NCBI RefSeq assembly: GCF_009650435.1
Contig: NZ_VVIP01000008.1
Span: 124,001-188,000 of the forward strand
Direction: 5' to 3'
DNA: 64,000 bases
DNA from: Foetidibacter luteolus
GTDB lineage: Bacteria; Bacteroidota; Bacteroidia; Chitinophagales; Chitinophagaceae
The notes below the pieces were generated by a model. The model searched no databases, had not been told where the DNA came from, and saw only the letters and a list, made by a program, of their open reading frames with translations. Shown here piece by piece: positions 1-8,701 of the stretch (positions within the stretch are counted from its first letter, which is position 1; the number at the start of each line of letters is the position of its first letter). The translations under genes were made by a program, and so were the position numbers.

Positions 1-530
1 ACTCTTTCGTACAGGCGGTGAACACCGGTAGTGGTTTCTTCGCTGATGCCTTTTACATGTTGCACCAGTTCAGGGTATTTATCCAGAACAATGTTGGTCA
101 GGTCGCCACCATCGTCAAGTATCATATTCAGCGGGCGGTCTGTGCTGCCAAAGAACAAAGTTTGTTCAATACACCATTCAGCTTCTTCGTTGGTCTGGCC
201 TTTCCAGGCAAATACGCCAATACCAGCAGCGGCAATAGCAGCGGCGGCATGGTCTTGCGTTGAGAAGATATTACAAGAGCTCCATTTTACTTCGGCGCCC
301 AGGGCAACCAATGTTTCAATTAAAACAGCGGTTTGTATGGTCATGTGCAAACAGCCGGCAATGCGGGCACCCTTTAAAGGCTGGCTTGGGCCATATTCTG
401 CACGTATAGACATAAGGCCGGGCATTTCTGCTTCTGCCAGGCGAATTTCTTTGCGGCCCCATTCTGCGAGGCTGATATCTTTTACCTTGTAGGCAAGGTT
501 AACATCAACTTGAAGTGTTGTGGTTGACAT
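1..530 (-). CDS. ahcY: S-adenosylhomocysteine hydrolase, N-terminal part (cut by window edge)
   Basis: Adenosylhomocysteinase splits S-adenosylhomocysteine into adenosine and homocysteine, clearing the by-product of SAM-dependent methylation in the cytoplasm. The first 176 residues are present, read leftwards from an ATG at 530; the family is usually about 430 residues, so most of the NAD-binding part lies outside the window. Recognisable family sequence includes [10 protein letters not shown] (about residues 59-68), [16 protein letters not shown] (83-98), LDDGGD (138-143) and the SEETTTG segment near residue 163. It is divergent from the Lrp-type regulator at 644, with a 113-bp spacer. Identification is firm; the 3' end cannot be assessed. 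Confidence 0.95.
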   Translation of the reverse strand, partial: MSTTTLQVDVNLAYKVKDISLAEWGRKEIRLAEAEMPGLMSIRAEYGPSQPLKGARIAGCLHMTIQTAVLIETLVALGAEVKWSSCNIFSTQDHAAAAIAAAGIGVFAWKGQTNEEAEWCIEQTLFFGSTDRPLNMILDDGGDLTNIVLDKYPELVQHVKGISEETTTGVHRLYER

Positions 531-551
531 GGTTAATACTTTTTGTTTTGG

Positions 552-598
552 CAAAAGTACAGTGGTAGAATAAAATACCATACAGTTAATTAAATTTG
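552..598. promoter_or_regulatory. Divergent promoter region, ahcY / Lrp-type regulator
   Basis: Two matches to the Bacteroidota -7 consensus TAnnTTTG lie in the 113-bp divergent spacer. TACTTTTG is on the minus strand (552-559), 22 bp before the ahcY start; TAAATTTG is on the plus strand (591-598), 46 bp before the regulator start. Neither has a convincing TTTG -33 partner, so this is only a candidate. Confidence 0.35.
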
Positions 599-643
599 GG
601 ATAAATCTGTATTTTTCACCTGAGATACGGAATAAAACACCAA

Positions 644-1150
644 ATGACAATGGCTAAAGCTGTTAAAAAAGATGAATTTACTATGCAGGATGTGCAATTG
701 GATGCCAAAGACATGGCCATATTGCGGCTGCTGCAGGAGAATGCCCGTATAACGGTAAAGGAAATTTCTGACAAGGTGCACCTTAGCACAACGCCGGTGC
801 ATGAACGCATTAAGCGCATGGAAGAAACCGGTGTAATAAAACAGTATGCCACACTGGTTGACCATACCAAGGTTAAACGCGGGTTGATGGTAATTTGCTA
901 TGTATCGCTGCACCAGCACAGTAAAGATGCCGGCCTGCGCTTTATAAAAACCATACAGGAGTTACATGAGGTTACGGAATGTTATAACATTTCCGGCGAA
1001 TTTGATTTTATGCTGAAAGTGGCAGTGGAAAACATGGATGCTTATTATGATTTTCATGTTAACAAGCTAAGCCAGGTAGAGAACGTGGGCCGGGTGCAAA
1101 GTGCGTTTATCATGGGTGTTATCAAGCAAACGCATCAATTGGTCTATTGA
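644..1150 (+). CDS. Lrp/AsnC family transcriptional regulator
   Basis: Feast/famine-type DNA-binding regulator. An N-terminal winged helix-turn-helix (about residues 18-75, beginning [20 protein letters not shown]) is followed by an alpha/beta RAM ligand-binding domain (about 80-160) ending in the conserved GEFDFMLKV stretch. At 168 residues it is slightly longer than usual because of a short charged N-terminal tail. The start could be the ATG at 644, at 650 or at 683; all leave the HTH intact. It is monocistronic and divergent from ahcY, which hints at amino-acid or methyl-cycle control, but the ligand cannot be read from sequence. Confidence 0.9.
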   Translation: MTMAKAVKKDEFTMQDVQLDAKDMAILRLLQENARITVKEISDKVHLSTTPVHERIKRMEETGVIKQYATLVDHTKVKRGLMVICYVSLHQHSKDAGLRFIKTIQELHEVTECYNISGEFDFMLKVAVENMDAYYDFHVNKLSQVENVGRVQSAFIMGVIKQTHQLVY

Positions 1151-1174
1151 GTGATCGATGGTCATTTGTTGGTG

Positions 1175-1230
1175 GCCGGCAGAAGGAACACAGATGAAGC
1201 ATCGTTGCGTCGCACTACGTTCATCGTCCG
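1175..1230 (-). repeat. Dispersed repeat family R1 (GCGACGCAACG core), copy 1
   Basis: The core CGTTGCGTCGCAC (1203-1215), preceded by GGCAGAAGGAACA, matches copies near 8650, 31950, 49630, 57565 and 60240. This copy is partial. It sits in the 494-bp spacer 1151-1644, which also holds the R3 copy at 1409-1560 and no gene that I can support. Confidence 0.75.
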
Positions 1231-1408
1231 GTACATTGGGCGGCTTTTCAGACCCGGGTGGAGAATAAAGAACAAGGAACAAGGAATGAAGAATTAAGAA
1301 GGGCAACTTATGGTTTGCGATTAATTAATGTGCACATGCGAACGGGTAAATCTTACGTTTGTGATGAAATAAAATCTGGATGTTGAAATTAATGTGCCTG
1401 GCGATGTT

Positions 1409-1560
1409 TATTCTATAGCTGAAGTTACAGTAGCACGAACGCCAAATCAGGACGGGAGAAAGAAACGTGCTGTATATCGTTTCTTTCTTGACTTTTTTTG
1501 TTACTTTTTTGTGTCAAGCCCGTCCCGGACTTGTTACGGGAACAAAAAAAGTAAATAACA
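1409..1560 (+). repeat. Dispersed repeat family R3 with long hairpin, copy 1
   Basis: About 130 bp are clearly homologous to 38030-38155. Shared blocks include GAAACGTGCTGTAyATCGTT and CTTGACTTTTTTTGTTAC. The element ends in an inverted repeat (TTACTTTTTTG and CAAAAAAAGTAA). In this copy the loop is expanded by about 20 bp that contain a small hairpin of their own (CCCGT...ACGGG). It may act as a terminator, but it is not placed directly after a gene. Confidence 0.75.
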
Positions 1561-1644
1561 GGACGACCTAAATGGAACAGCTTGAATTAAATGAATTACA
1601 CGGCAGATAGTAGGTTATGTACTTAGCTTATAATTACTGATAGT

Positions 1645-2247
1645 ATGATATCGCTGAAAAAAATTAATAAAAGTGAGTACGAATTCGAGATAAAATTTTT
1701 TGGTACGATTGCATTAGGTATAGTTGGGGTGGCGTTATTTTGTCTAATTGATGCAGGCTTAAATGTAAGACCCGATTTAAAACTTCTTTTTCTCAGTAAT
1801 TTCGATTCAATCAAAGTATTTTTTTACTTTTTGATGGGAGTTGCATTTGTTACAGAACTTATCTACGCAAAAAGCCTTAAAGTATACAATGAAGAAACAA
1901 AGAAATCTCTTTATCCAATTTTGTTAAGAATTACGGTGTTTATCATTTATTGGTGTGCCTGGAGTTCTTTTTGTGCCTGGTTAACCTTAACGTACAAGCC
2001 GTTAACAGCATTGGTGCTAATCGCAATATTGCTAATGATGATATTACCAGGCCTGCTTTGTTGCATATTTTCCCATCAGTTAAGAAAAGATGATCTGAAA
2101 AGTGAAGAGGAAGAAAAGGCTAGTGCGTTGCCGGAAATCTCCACACCGTCAGTGTTATACCTATCTAAAAGGTATTACAGTGGTTATTACGGCCTTATTT
2201 GTCTCCCTGTTTATTTAATTATCCTGGCTATTCGCCATATTTTTTAA
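1645..2247 (+). CDS. Hypothetical five-helix membrane protein
   Basis: I do not recognise the family. The 200-residue protein has five strongly hydrophobic segments (about residues 20-41, 58-76, 91-117, 121-144 and 180-198) and a charged loop, DLKSEEEEKA, between the fourth and fifth. There is no signal peptide, lipobox or enzymatic motif. The coding sequence is visibly more AT-rich than its neighbours, with runs of A and T at the 5' end, which suggests recent acquisition (inference). It stands alone between a repeat-rich spacer and a convergent methyltransferase gene. The ATG at 1645 is the first in frame. Confidence 0.6.
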   Translation: MISLKKINKSEYEFEIKFFGTIALGIVGVALFCLIDAGLNVRPDLKLLFLSNFDSIKVFFYFLMGVAFVTELIYAKSLKVYNEETKKSLYPILLRITVFIIYWCAWSSFCAWLTLTYKPLTALVLIAILLMMILPGLLCCIFSHQLRKDDLKSEEEEKASALPEISTPSVLYLSKRYYSGYYGLICLPVYLIILAIRHIF

Positions 2248-2278
2248 TGAATGCAATATCAACGCCTACTGGAATAGT

Positions 2279-3181
2279 TTAACCGGCTTTCCTCATCACA
2301 TAAATCACTGAACTGCACTTTTTTACATCTTTCATGGCTCTCCTGTTAGAAGCCAGGCCCGTGTTGAAGGCGGCAAACAGGTTGCCCTTCCCGTTTTTAT
2401 ATTGTTCACTCAGCATGCTAACATAAAAGCTGTCAAACCACATCGGTTTGTAGCTCAGTATGTTAAAGCCATGCTGTGCTGCCAATTGGCGCATGCATTC
2501 CGGCGAAAAATGATAAAGGTGGCGGGGAACGTCGTATGCTGCCCAATATTGTTGGTAAACTTCCGCATCGTAGCTGCTGTAGTTGGGTACGGCAACAAGC
2601 AATATGCCGCCCGGTTTTAACAGTTTTTGAAAAGCAGTAAAGTAACCATGCAGGTCATGCACATGTTCCAGCACATGCCAAAGGGTAATTACATCATAAG
2701 AACTCCCGGGTAACCGGTAGATGGTTTCCGGCGCTAACAGGTTAAGCTGGTAATTGTTAAAAGCATTTTGCCGGGCAGTTTCATCAGGTTCAAGGGCAGT
2801 AACCTGCCAGCCCGCAACTTTCATTTCGTTAGCAAATGCGCCGGTACCGGCGCCGATATCCAGTAAGCTGCCCTTTGCAACACCGCTTGCCTGAATAACT
2901 AATTTCCGTTTGGATTGAAGTGTATATTTTCGCACTAGGTGATAAAGCCGGTTAATAAATCCCTTTTTGGTATCCGAATGAGAAACGTAATCCACACTCT
3001 GGTAATAAGCGCCAATACTTTGCTGGTCAGGCACATGCTGTGTAAATCTGCCCGTACAGTTATTACAGTGCCATATTTCAAATTCCGTTTTACTAACGGT
3101 ATAATCTTTGGCCGTGAAAACCTTTGTTATGTTTTCACTGTTGCAAAAACAGCAGGCGCCGTATGTTATTGTTTCGCTCAT
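2279..3181 (-). CDS. Class I SAM-dependent methyltransferase with N-terminal zinc-ribbon-like motif
   Basis: Predicted methyltransferase of 300 residues. The SAM-binding motif I is LLDIGAGTGAF (about residues 106-116), followed by the acidic ALEPDE strand end and the VITLWHVLEHVHD motif typical of Methyltransf_11/23 proteins. Two cysteine pairs (Cys10/Cys13 and Cys39/Cys42) precede it and probably bind zinc. Proteins of this layout often act on sugars or O-antigen-like substrates, but the substrate is unknown here. I chose the ATG at 3181 rather than an upstream in-frame start at 3298, because the upstream start would overlap the divergent DUF58 gene (3280) and add a low-complexity leader outside the family. 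Confidence 0.85.
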   Translation of the reverse strand: MSETITYGACCFCNSENITKVFTAKDYTVSKTEFEIWHCNNCTGRFTQHVPDQQSIGAYYQSVDYVSHSDTKKGFINRLYHLVRKYTLQSKRKLVIQASGVAKGSLLDIGAGTGAFANEMKVAGWQVTALEPDETARQNAFNNYQLNLLAPETIYRLPGSSYDVITLWHVLEHVHDLHGYFTAFQKLLKPGGILLVAVPNYSSYDAEVYQQYWAAYDVPRHLYHFSPECMRQLAAQHGFNILSYKPMWFDSFYVSMLSEQYKNGKGNLFAAFNTGLASNRRAMKDVKKCSSVIYVMRKAG

Positions 3182-3279
3182 CAGGGGCAAAGAAAGCAAA
3201 GTTTCAGTTAAAAAAAACTGCTGAAACGTATTGAATTTTATCGCTAAATCATCTTTGTTTAATTTAACTTTCGCAAATA

Positions 3280-4653
3280 ATGAGCAGGCAGAAAGCATAT
3301 ATCGGAAGGCTGGTTAAAAGATGGTCTTTTTTTGTTCCCTTTACCTGGTATGGGTTACTTTTCGTGGTGGCTGCGTATTTGGGTTACAGGTGGCTGTTAA
3401 CCCTGCAGCAGCAGCCCGGGAGTTCTTACAGCGATATTTTTTCATTGCTCATCGAAGTGGGTGCCTGGTTCATCGGCGCGGTAATGGCGCTGGCGTTGCT
3501 TTCCGTGGTTATCAGCTATATCTATTTCTTACTTAAAAAGAATAAACAGGAAGTTGGTTTCCAGGTAGAAACGGTGGCTGATAGTAAACCCCGTAAAAAA
3601 CAGTTACAGGTAATAAAGGTAAAGGTTCATCCTGTGCTCCGCCCCTTACTGGGTTTTGTAAAGCTTCGTTTACAGTATGATGAAAAGCATTTCTCCGACA
3701 AATTTTCCATAGTACAGAAACCTTTTGGCAAGTTCATCAATACTACGCTGGAAGGCACTTATAACTGGCCATTGCCGGAAATAAAGGAATACAAGCTGCA
3801 GCAGGCCTTTGTGTATTTTGAAGACTATTTCCAGTTTTTTTCCCTGGCTGTGCAATTGCCCGTAAACAGCCGCTTCTTTACCCAGCCTTTTGAAAAGCAT
3901 AAAAATCAACTTGATTCGTCTCCCCGAAAAACGGAAGACACCAATACCCGTATAGAAGAAATAAAGAGGATTGAAGGCGAATTTTTAAACTATAAGAATT
4001 TTGAAGACAGTGATGATGTTCGCCGGATTGTCTGGAAAATCTACGCCAAAAGCGGGGAATTAGTGGTGCGTATTCCTGAAGTACTAGACCCCTACGCATC
4101 TCACCTGTACATGTACGCATCCTTTTACAGCGATTATGAAACTACCGGCAACAATGTAGTAAACATCCCATTTCTCAACTATTACAAAACGGCTATGTGG
4201 AGTGTTTACCAGCAGTTGGTAAAAAAAGGTTTTGAGATAAGATACGTAGCCGACCAGGAGTTACCCGTTCACCACACTACGGATGAACAGCAGAATGTGC
4301 GCTACCGTATCAGCACCAGCAAATGGCAGCGGGAAAGAGACCTGAAGTCATTCGTAAAGACCAATGAAGCATCCGTGCTGGTAATATCCTCACTCACCAG
4401 CGCTGACCAGGTAGCCGAACTGGCAGAACAATACGGAGACGAAATTCTTATCATATTCATAAAGCTTAGCAACGGCCTGCGCAAACAATACATAACTGAT
4501 TGGCTGCAATGGGTATTTGTACAGGAAGAAAAGAGTGATTTGGCCAAATACAGGACCAATTGGGCTGTATCCGCGCTAAAATCAAAGCTGATGAAGAATG
4601 AAAAGAAGATACAGGCCATATTGTCTAAACACAATAAACCTGTGGTTATTTAG
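3280..4653 (+). CDS. DUF58 domain membrane protein (MoxR-associated)
   Basis: A 457-residue protein with two N-terminal membrane helices (about residues 19-40 and 59-84). The conserved DUF58 segment GEFLNYKNFEDSDDVRRIVW spans residues 233-252, followed by LVVRIPE. DUF58 proteins carry a von Willebrand A-like fold and work with MoxR AAA+ ATPases, in systems thought to mature or assemble envelope or redox proteins. Here it opens a three-gene run with a transglutaminase-core membrane protein and MoxR, so a joint envelope complex is likely (inference). No MIDAS motif is obvious. The ATG at 3280 is 99 bp from the divergent methyltransferase start. Confidence 0.85.
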   Translation: MSRQKAYIGRLVKRWSFFVPFTWYGLLFVVAAYLGYRWLLTLQQQPGSSYSDIFSLLIEVGAWFIGAVMALALLSVVISYIYFLLKKNKQEVGFQVETVADSKPRKKQLQVIKVKVHPVLRPLLGFVKLRLQYDEKHFSDKFSIVQKPFGKFINTTLEGTYNWPLPEIKEYKLQQAFVYFEDYFQFFSLAVQLPVNSRFFTQPFEKHKNQLDSSPRKTEDTNTRIEEIKRIEGEFLNYKNFEDSDDVRRIVWKIYAKSGELVVRIPEVLDPYASHLYMYASFYSDYETTGNNVVNIPFLNYYKTAMWSVYQQLVKKGFEIRYVADQELPVHHTTDEQQNVRYRISTSKWQRERDLKSFVKTNEASVLVISSLTSADQVAELAEQYGDEILIIFIKLSNGLRKQYITDWLQWVFVQEEKSDLAKYRTNWAVSALKSKLMKNEKKIQAILSKHNKPVVI

Positions 4654-4767
4654 GATAGTTTAACCGCTCAAAAGATTTTGCGAAATACACGCCGTCTTTG
4701 AGCATTAAACTTTGAACAAAAGTAAAACAGCCCGGTAACCAGTAAATGGCAACCGGTAACTAAAAAA

Positions 4768-7398
4768 ATGAAAGCACAAAAATTATATAGCTGGAAAAAA
4801 GTATTGGCGCAGTTGTTATTACTGGGTGTGCCCACTGTTGCGCTGGCTTTCTTCCTGTTGTGGGGGTGGAACAAGCAATTCAACATTCTTCAGAACGATT
4901 ACATTAAGCAAACAATGCAGTTTGCTGTGGGCATGGGGGTGGCTATTGTTTTTTATGGTTACCGGTTCCGGTTTCTTACCACCGCGGCAATCCTGGGGCT
5001 GTTATTGTTCTTCTTTTATCAAACAGTCAACAATACGGTTGTAGGCGAGTTTGAAATGTTTTTTGTAACCGTGCAGATGCTGGTTCTGGTTATCCTGTTT
5101 TCACTGGGATGGCTGGTGGGTTATGGTTTATCCAGGTCCAGGATTTTAACCATTGCGTGGAGCGTGTTTTTGCTGGTGGCCCAGGTGGTGATGGTGAGTA
5201 AAACTACTGATATTAAGGCCGCTACCCTTATCAGCGCCTTTATACCGGCGATGGCTTACTCAGTTTATATCATCTACACTTCTGAGCTTATCAGGAACAT
5301 GAACGATGACGATAAGCTGTTTGGCTGGTTCCTGTTTAAAAGGTTGCTGGGATTTGCTATTATACTGGCTGCTATACTGTTACCTATCCTGTATCATTTC
5401 AAGAAAGATTTCGAAGGAGTTGAAAAAGAATGGGCTAACGCGCCGGCGAATTATGATAAGAATGGCAGCAACAGCGAAAACATGACCAAAGAGAACCGGG
5501 ATGGTTCCCTAAGTAACAAAGATCAAACCCGGCTAACCAGTTCGCTTAACAAAGGCAAACGTTTGGTATTTGTAGCAAGGCTCGACAATTTTTTCAAGGA
5601 TGGAAAAACGCCCAATCCCCTTTACTACACCGCCTACTATTACAGCAAATTCGATACGTTAACCCAAACATTCGAAACAGATAGCCTGATGCCTAAAAAT
5701 GATCTTTTCAGGCCCAACCCCTCCCGTATCCCGTTATACTTTGCCAAAACAGACTCCAATGTAATTAAGAATACCGCTGCCACACTTAACCGCAAGGTTG
5801 TTACTACAGATGTTTATAAGGTGTTGTTGTCACCAGACGAATATATTGCCCCTTCTACTTCCTTTTTTGTGCAACCATTGCCGGTACCCAACGAATACAA
5901 AGATCAGTTTAAAAGCGCTTACCGCGCCAAAATGTGGGTGAGCGATTTAAACAGCGCTTATTTCATTTACAATCCTGCCGGCAACCAGCAACTGGAAGCT
6001 TTTCAGCAGCAGCGCTTTGATATGCTGCGCCGGATAAAGCAAACTGATTATACAGAGCTTGAAAAAAAGTTCATGCAGTATTACACATTCATGCCCAGGG
6101 ATGAGGAATACGCCAAAATAAAATCGCTGGCGCTGGATATTACCAAGGATGCCAAAACGCCGGTTGACAAAATGATTGCCATCCGCGATTATTTTTTAAG
6201 TAAAGACGAGTTTGGCCAGCCGCTGTTTAAATATTCAGACAACCCAGGCATCCCCGGTTTGCCAAGTGCCAATAAGCTTACTTATTTTTTGCTCGACAAC
6301 AGGAAGGGGTATTGCGCCTATTTCGCCGGCGCCACACTTTTCATGTTAAGAGCGTTAGGCATTCCTTCACGTGTTGCCGCAGGTTTTCTTACAGTTGACC
6401 GCAGCAGTAAAAACCCTGGCTGGTATTGGTTTTATGAAGACCAGGCGCATGCATGGGTACAGGTATACTTCCCGGGTTATGGCTGGATTGATTTTGACAC
6501 CACAGTTCCAGATGTAAATACGCAGCAGGCTTCGCAACCGGATGGAACACCGCCGCTTAACATGCAGCAGGCTTATTTTGTAGCGGATGGCAACGTGGTA
6601 AGTGTAGACACAGTAACGAAACGGGTTGTAATGGATGCGAATAAACTTTTATTCCACGATGAAAATTACGAAACACAGGAATGGCAGCGTATAGAGTTAG
6701 ATGTATCTGTTGCGGCTGTATCGAGAGATACTGGTTCGGTCAGGTTATCTGCTTTAACCAAAGGCATGCATATTACTGCCGCATCCTTTGCGGAAGCGTT
6801 AAAGAACCTTAAACCTTCTGAACGCGACAGTATGCAATCTGTGCTGAAGAAAGTGCCCAAGCCTGTGCCAATTGATGAAATAAAAATCATAGACCCGGAA
6901 GCTGAAGCGCAACAGAAAAAGAAGCAACAACTGGCACAGCCCCAGCCCATAGACTGGATTAAAGTATTATGGCTTGGCCTTATTACTATAGGTGGGCTGG
7001 CATTGATCATTATTTCTATTCCCTGGTTGATATGGAAATACCTCTACGCCAGGGCCAAGGGTTCAAAGGATGGCGCTGCCAAAGCGTTTAACAGTTACAG
7101 GGCAGCTATCTATTATTTAAACCAGTTGGGTTACCCAAGAACCAACCAGTCACCTGAACAATTTGCAACGGTAACAGATGCGCAGTTTAACACACAGTTC
7201 AGGCCTTTCAGCCGTGTTTATCAAAAGCTCAAGTACAGTAATTTAACATTAACCGCTTCAGAAGCTGTAACGGTGGATGGGTTTATTGTGCCCTTTGTAA
7301 AGCAGGTGCGCAGCAAAGTGCCGTTTAAAACAAGATTTGCCAAATTCTTAAACATATACAATACCATTCAATACTTTCAGCAACCTAAAATAAGCTAA
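4768..7398 (+). CDS. Transglutaminase-like membrane protein (TgpA type)
   Basis: An 876-residue integral membrane protein. About six helices fill residues 10-210. A large extracytoplasmic region carries a transglutaminase core, and a helix near 732-757 is followed by a cytoplasmic tail resembling DUF4129. The papain-like triad is visible: Cys516 in RKGYCAYFAGA, His561 in QAHAWVQVYFP and Asp575 in GWIDFD. The architecture matches the TgpA/YebA group, which sits beside DUF58 and moxR genes in many bacteria; the acceptor substrates are not established. It is 114 bp downstream of the DUF58 gene and only 3 bp upstream of moxR, which indicates an operon. Confidence 0.88.
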   Translation: MKAQKLYSWKKVLAQLLLLGVPTVALAFFLLWGWNKQFNILQNDYIKQTMQFAVGMGVAIVFYGYRFRFLTTAAILGLLLFFFYQTVNNTVVGEFEMFFVTVQMLVLVILFSLGWLVGYGLSRSRILTIAWSVFLLVAQVVMVSKTTDIKAATLISAFIPAMAYSVYIIYTSELIRNMNDDDKLFGWFLFKRLLGFAIILAAILLPILYHFKKDFEGVEKEWANAPANYDKNGSNSENMTKENRDGSLSNKDQTRLTSSLNKGKRLVFVARLDNFFKDGKTPNPLYYTAYYYSKFDTLTQTFETDSLMPKNDLFRPNPSRIPLYFAKTDSNVIKNTAATLNRKVVTTDVYKVLLSPDEYIAPSTSFFVQPLPVPNEYKDQFKSAYRAKMWVSDLNSAYFIYNPAGNQQLEAFQQQRFDMLRRIKQTDYTELEKKFMQYYTFMPRDEEYAKIKSLALDITKDAKTPVDKMIAIRDYFLSKDEFGQPLFKYSDNPGIPGLPSANKLTYFLLDNRKGYCAYFAGATLFMLRALGIPSRVAAGFLTVDRSSKNPGWYWFYEDQAHAWVQVYFPGYGWIDFDTTVPDVNTQQASQPDGTPPLNMQQAYFVADGNVVSVDTVTKRVVMDANKLLFHDENYETQEWQRIELDVSVAAVSRDTGSVRLSALTKGMHITAASFAEALKNLKPSERDSMQSVLKKVPKPVPIDEIKIIDPEAEAQQKKKQQLAQPQPIDWIKVLWLGLITIGGLALIIISIPWLIWKYLYARAKGSKDGAAKAFNSYRAAIYYLNQLGYPRTNQSPEQFATVTDAQFNTQFRPFSRVYQKLKYSNLTLTASEAVTVDGFIVPFVKQVRSKVPFKTRFAKFLNIYNTIQYFQQPKIS

Positions 7399-7401
7399 AG
7401 C

Positions 7402-8385
7402 ATGGAGCAGAACATACAGATAGAAACAGCATTGGCCAACATTCAAAAGTTGGTTGACAATATTGAAAAAGTGATACGAGGCAAGCAAAAGCAAATTCAG
7501 TATGTGCTTACTGCATTGCTGGCCAAGGGGCATGTGTTGATGGAAGATAATCCCGGAACCGGTAAAACTGTAATGGCCAAAACGCTGGCACAAAGTATTG
7601 CCAGCCGCGATAGCCAGCATGGTGTTGATTTTAAGCGCATACAGTTTACACCAGATTTGCTGCCGATGGACCTTATCGGATCGCACATTTATGACGATGA
7701 TAAAAAAGAATTCATCTTTAAAAAGGGGCCGTTGTTTTGCAACGTATTGCTGGCGGATGAAATAAACCGTGCATCGCCCAAAGTGCAGTCTGCCTTGCTG
7801 GAGTGTATGGCGGAGAACCAGATAACGATGGGCGAAACCACCTACCCATTAGAGAAGTTATTCTTTACCATCGCTACACAAAACCCGGTAGAAATGGAAG
7901 GTACTTATCCGTTACCCGCCGCCCAGCTTGACCGTTTCTATATCAAATTAACTTTCGGGTATGTGGATGAAGAGACAGAGCTTGACATTTACCGCAACTA
8001 CCTGGGCATACAGGATAACCTGGAACACATACAGCAGGTGCTAAGCATGGAAGAAATCCTGTTTTTGCAGCAGGAAACATCCAAGGTTTTCATTCATGAT
8101 GAAATCATTGCAGGCGTTAGAAATATTGTTTGGGACACACGCAAACACCCGGACATTTCACTCGGCGCATCAACAAGAAGCGGTATAACTTTTCTTAAAT
8201 GTTTAAAGGCCTTTGCATTGGTAAACGGCAGAACTTTTGTAACAGAAGATGACGTGCAGTATGTAGCCAAGCCCGTGTTGGATCACAGGTTGATTTACCG
8301 TAATAAAGACGCCAGGCAAAAAGCTTTGGCTTCAATATTAGATAAAGAATTAAGCCGGTTAAGCAAATTAAAAATTAGCGGATAG
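7402..8385 (+). CDS. MoxR family AAA+ ATPase
   Basis: A 327-residue AAA+ ATPase of the MoxR/RavA clade. Walker A is DNPGTGKT (residues 49-56), Walker B is LLADEINRA (116-124) and sensor 1 is the TQN at 159-161, followed by NPVEMEGTYPLPAAQLDRF. A C-terminal lid domain is present (GASTRSG motif). MoxR proteins are chaperone-like ATPases acting with DUF58/VWA partners. The gene begins 3 bp after the transglutaminase stop. In many genomes moxR comes first in such operons; here it is last. Confidence 0.93.
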   Translation: MEQNIQIETALANIQKLVDNIEKVIRGKQKQIQYVLTALLAKGHVLMEDNPGTGKTVMAKTLAQSIASRDSQHGVDFKRIQFTPDLLPMDLIGSHIYDDDKKEFIFKKGPLFCNVLLADEINRASPKVQSALLECMAENQITMGETTYPLEKLFFTIATQNPVEMEGTYPLPAAQLDRFYIKLTFGYVDEETELDIYRNYLGIQDNLEHIQQVLSMEEILFLQQETSKVFIHDEIIAGVRNIVWDTRKHPDISLGASTRSGITFLKCLKAFALVNGRTFVTEDDVQYVAKPVLDHRLIYRNKDARQKALASILDKELSRLSKLKISG

Positions 8386-8701
8386 TATAAGACGAGCGGA
8401 AGGTTAGCTATGTACTTAGCGATATTGCTGCTATTAAACTTCGTTGAGCAATCTTGCGTGGCAAAGCAGTCCCGTAATTACGGGAGAACACTTGTACGCT
8501 TTGTCTGCTATGCAGCAATGTGAAACAGGCTGATGTTGGTAAAGTTCTTTTTTGAATATTAGGTGTTGCGCTTTAGTTTGAAGTTATATTCTAAAGCATC
8601 TACCCGGGGCTGAAAAGTCGCCATAAAAAACCGGAAGATGAAGTGATTGCGACGCAACGATGTACCCATAAAAAACAAAAGCTGGTATCTAAAAAAATTA
8701 A
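8386..8701. other. Spacer after moxR with a short R1 repeat fragment
   Basis: No gene is supported in these 316 bp. A fragment of the R1 repeat (ATTGCGACGCAACGATG, 8646-8662, followed by CCCATAAAAAA) lies about 40 bp before the next start codon. Around 8489-8506 is a short inverted repeat, CCCGTAATTACGGG. Confidence 0.5.
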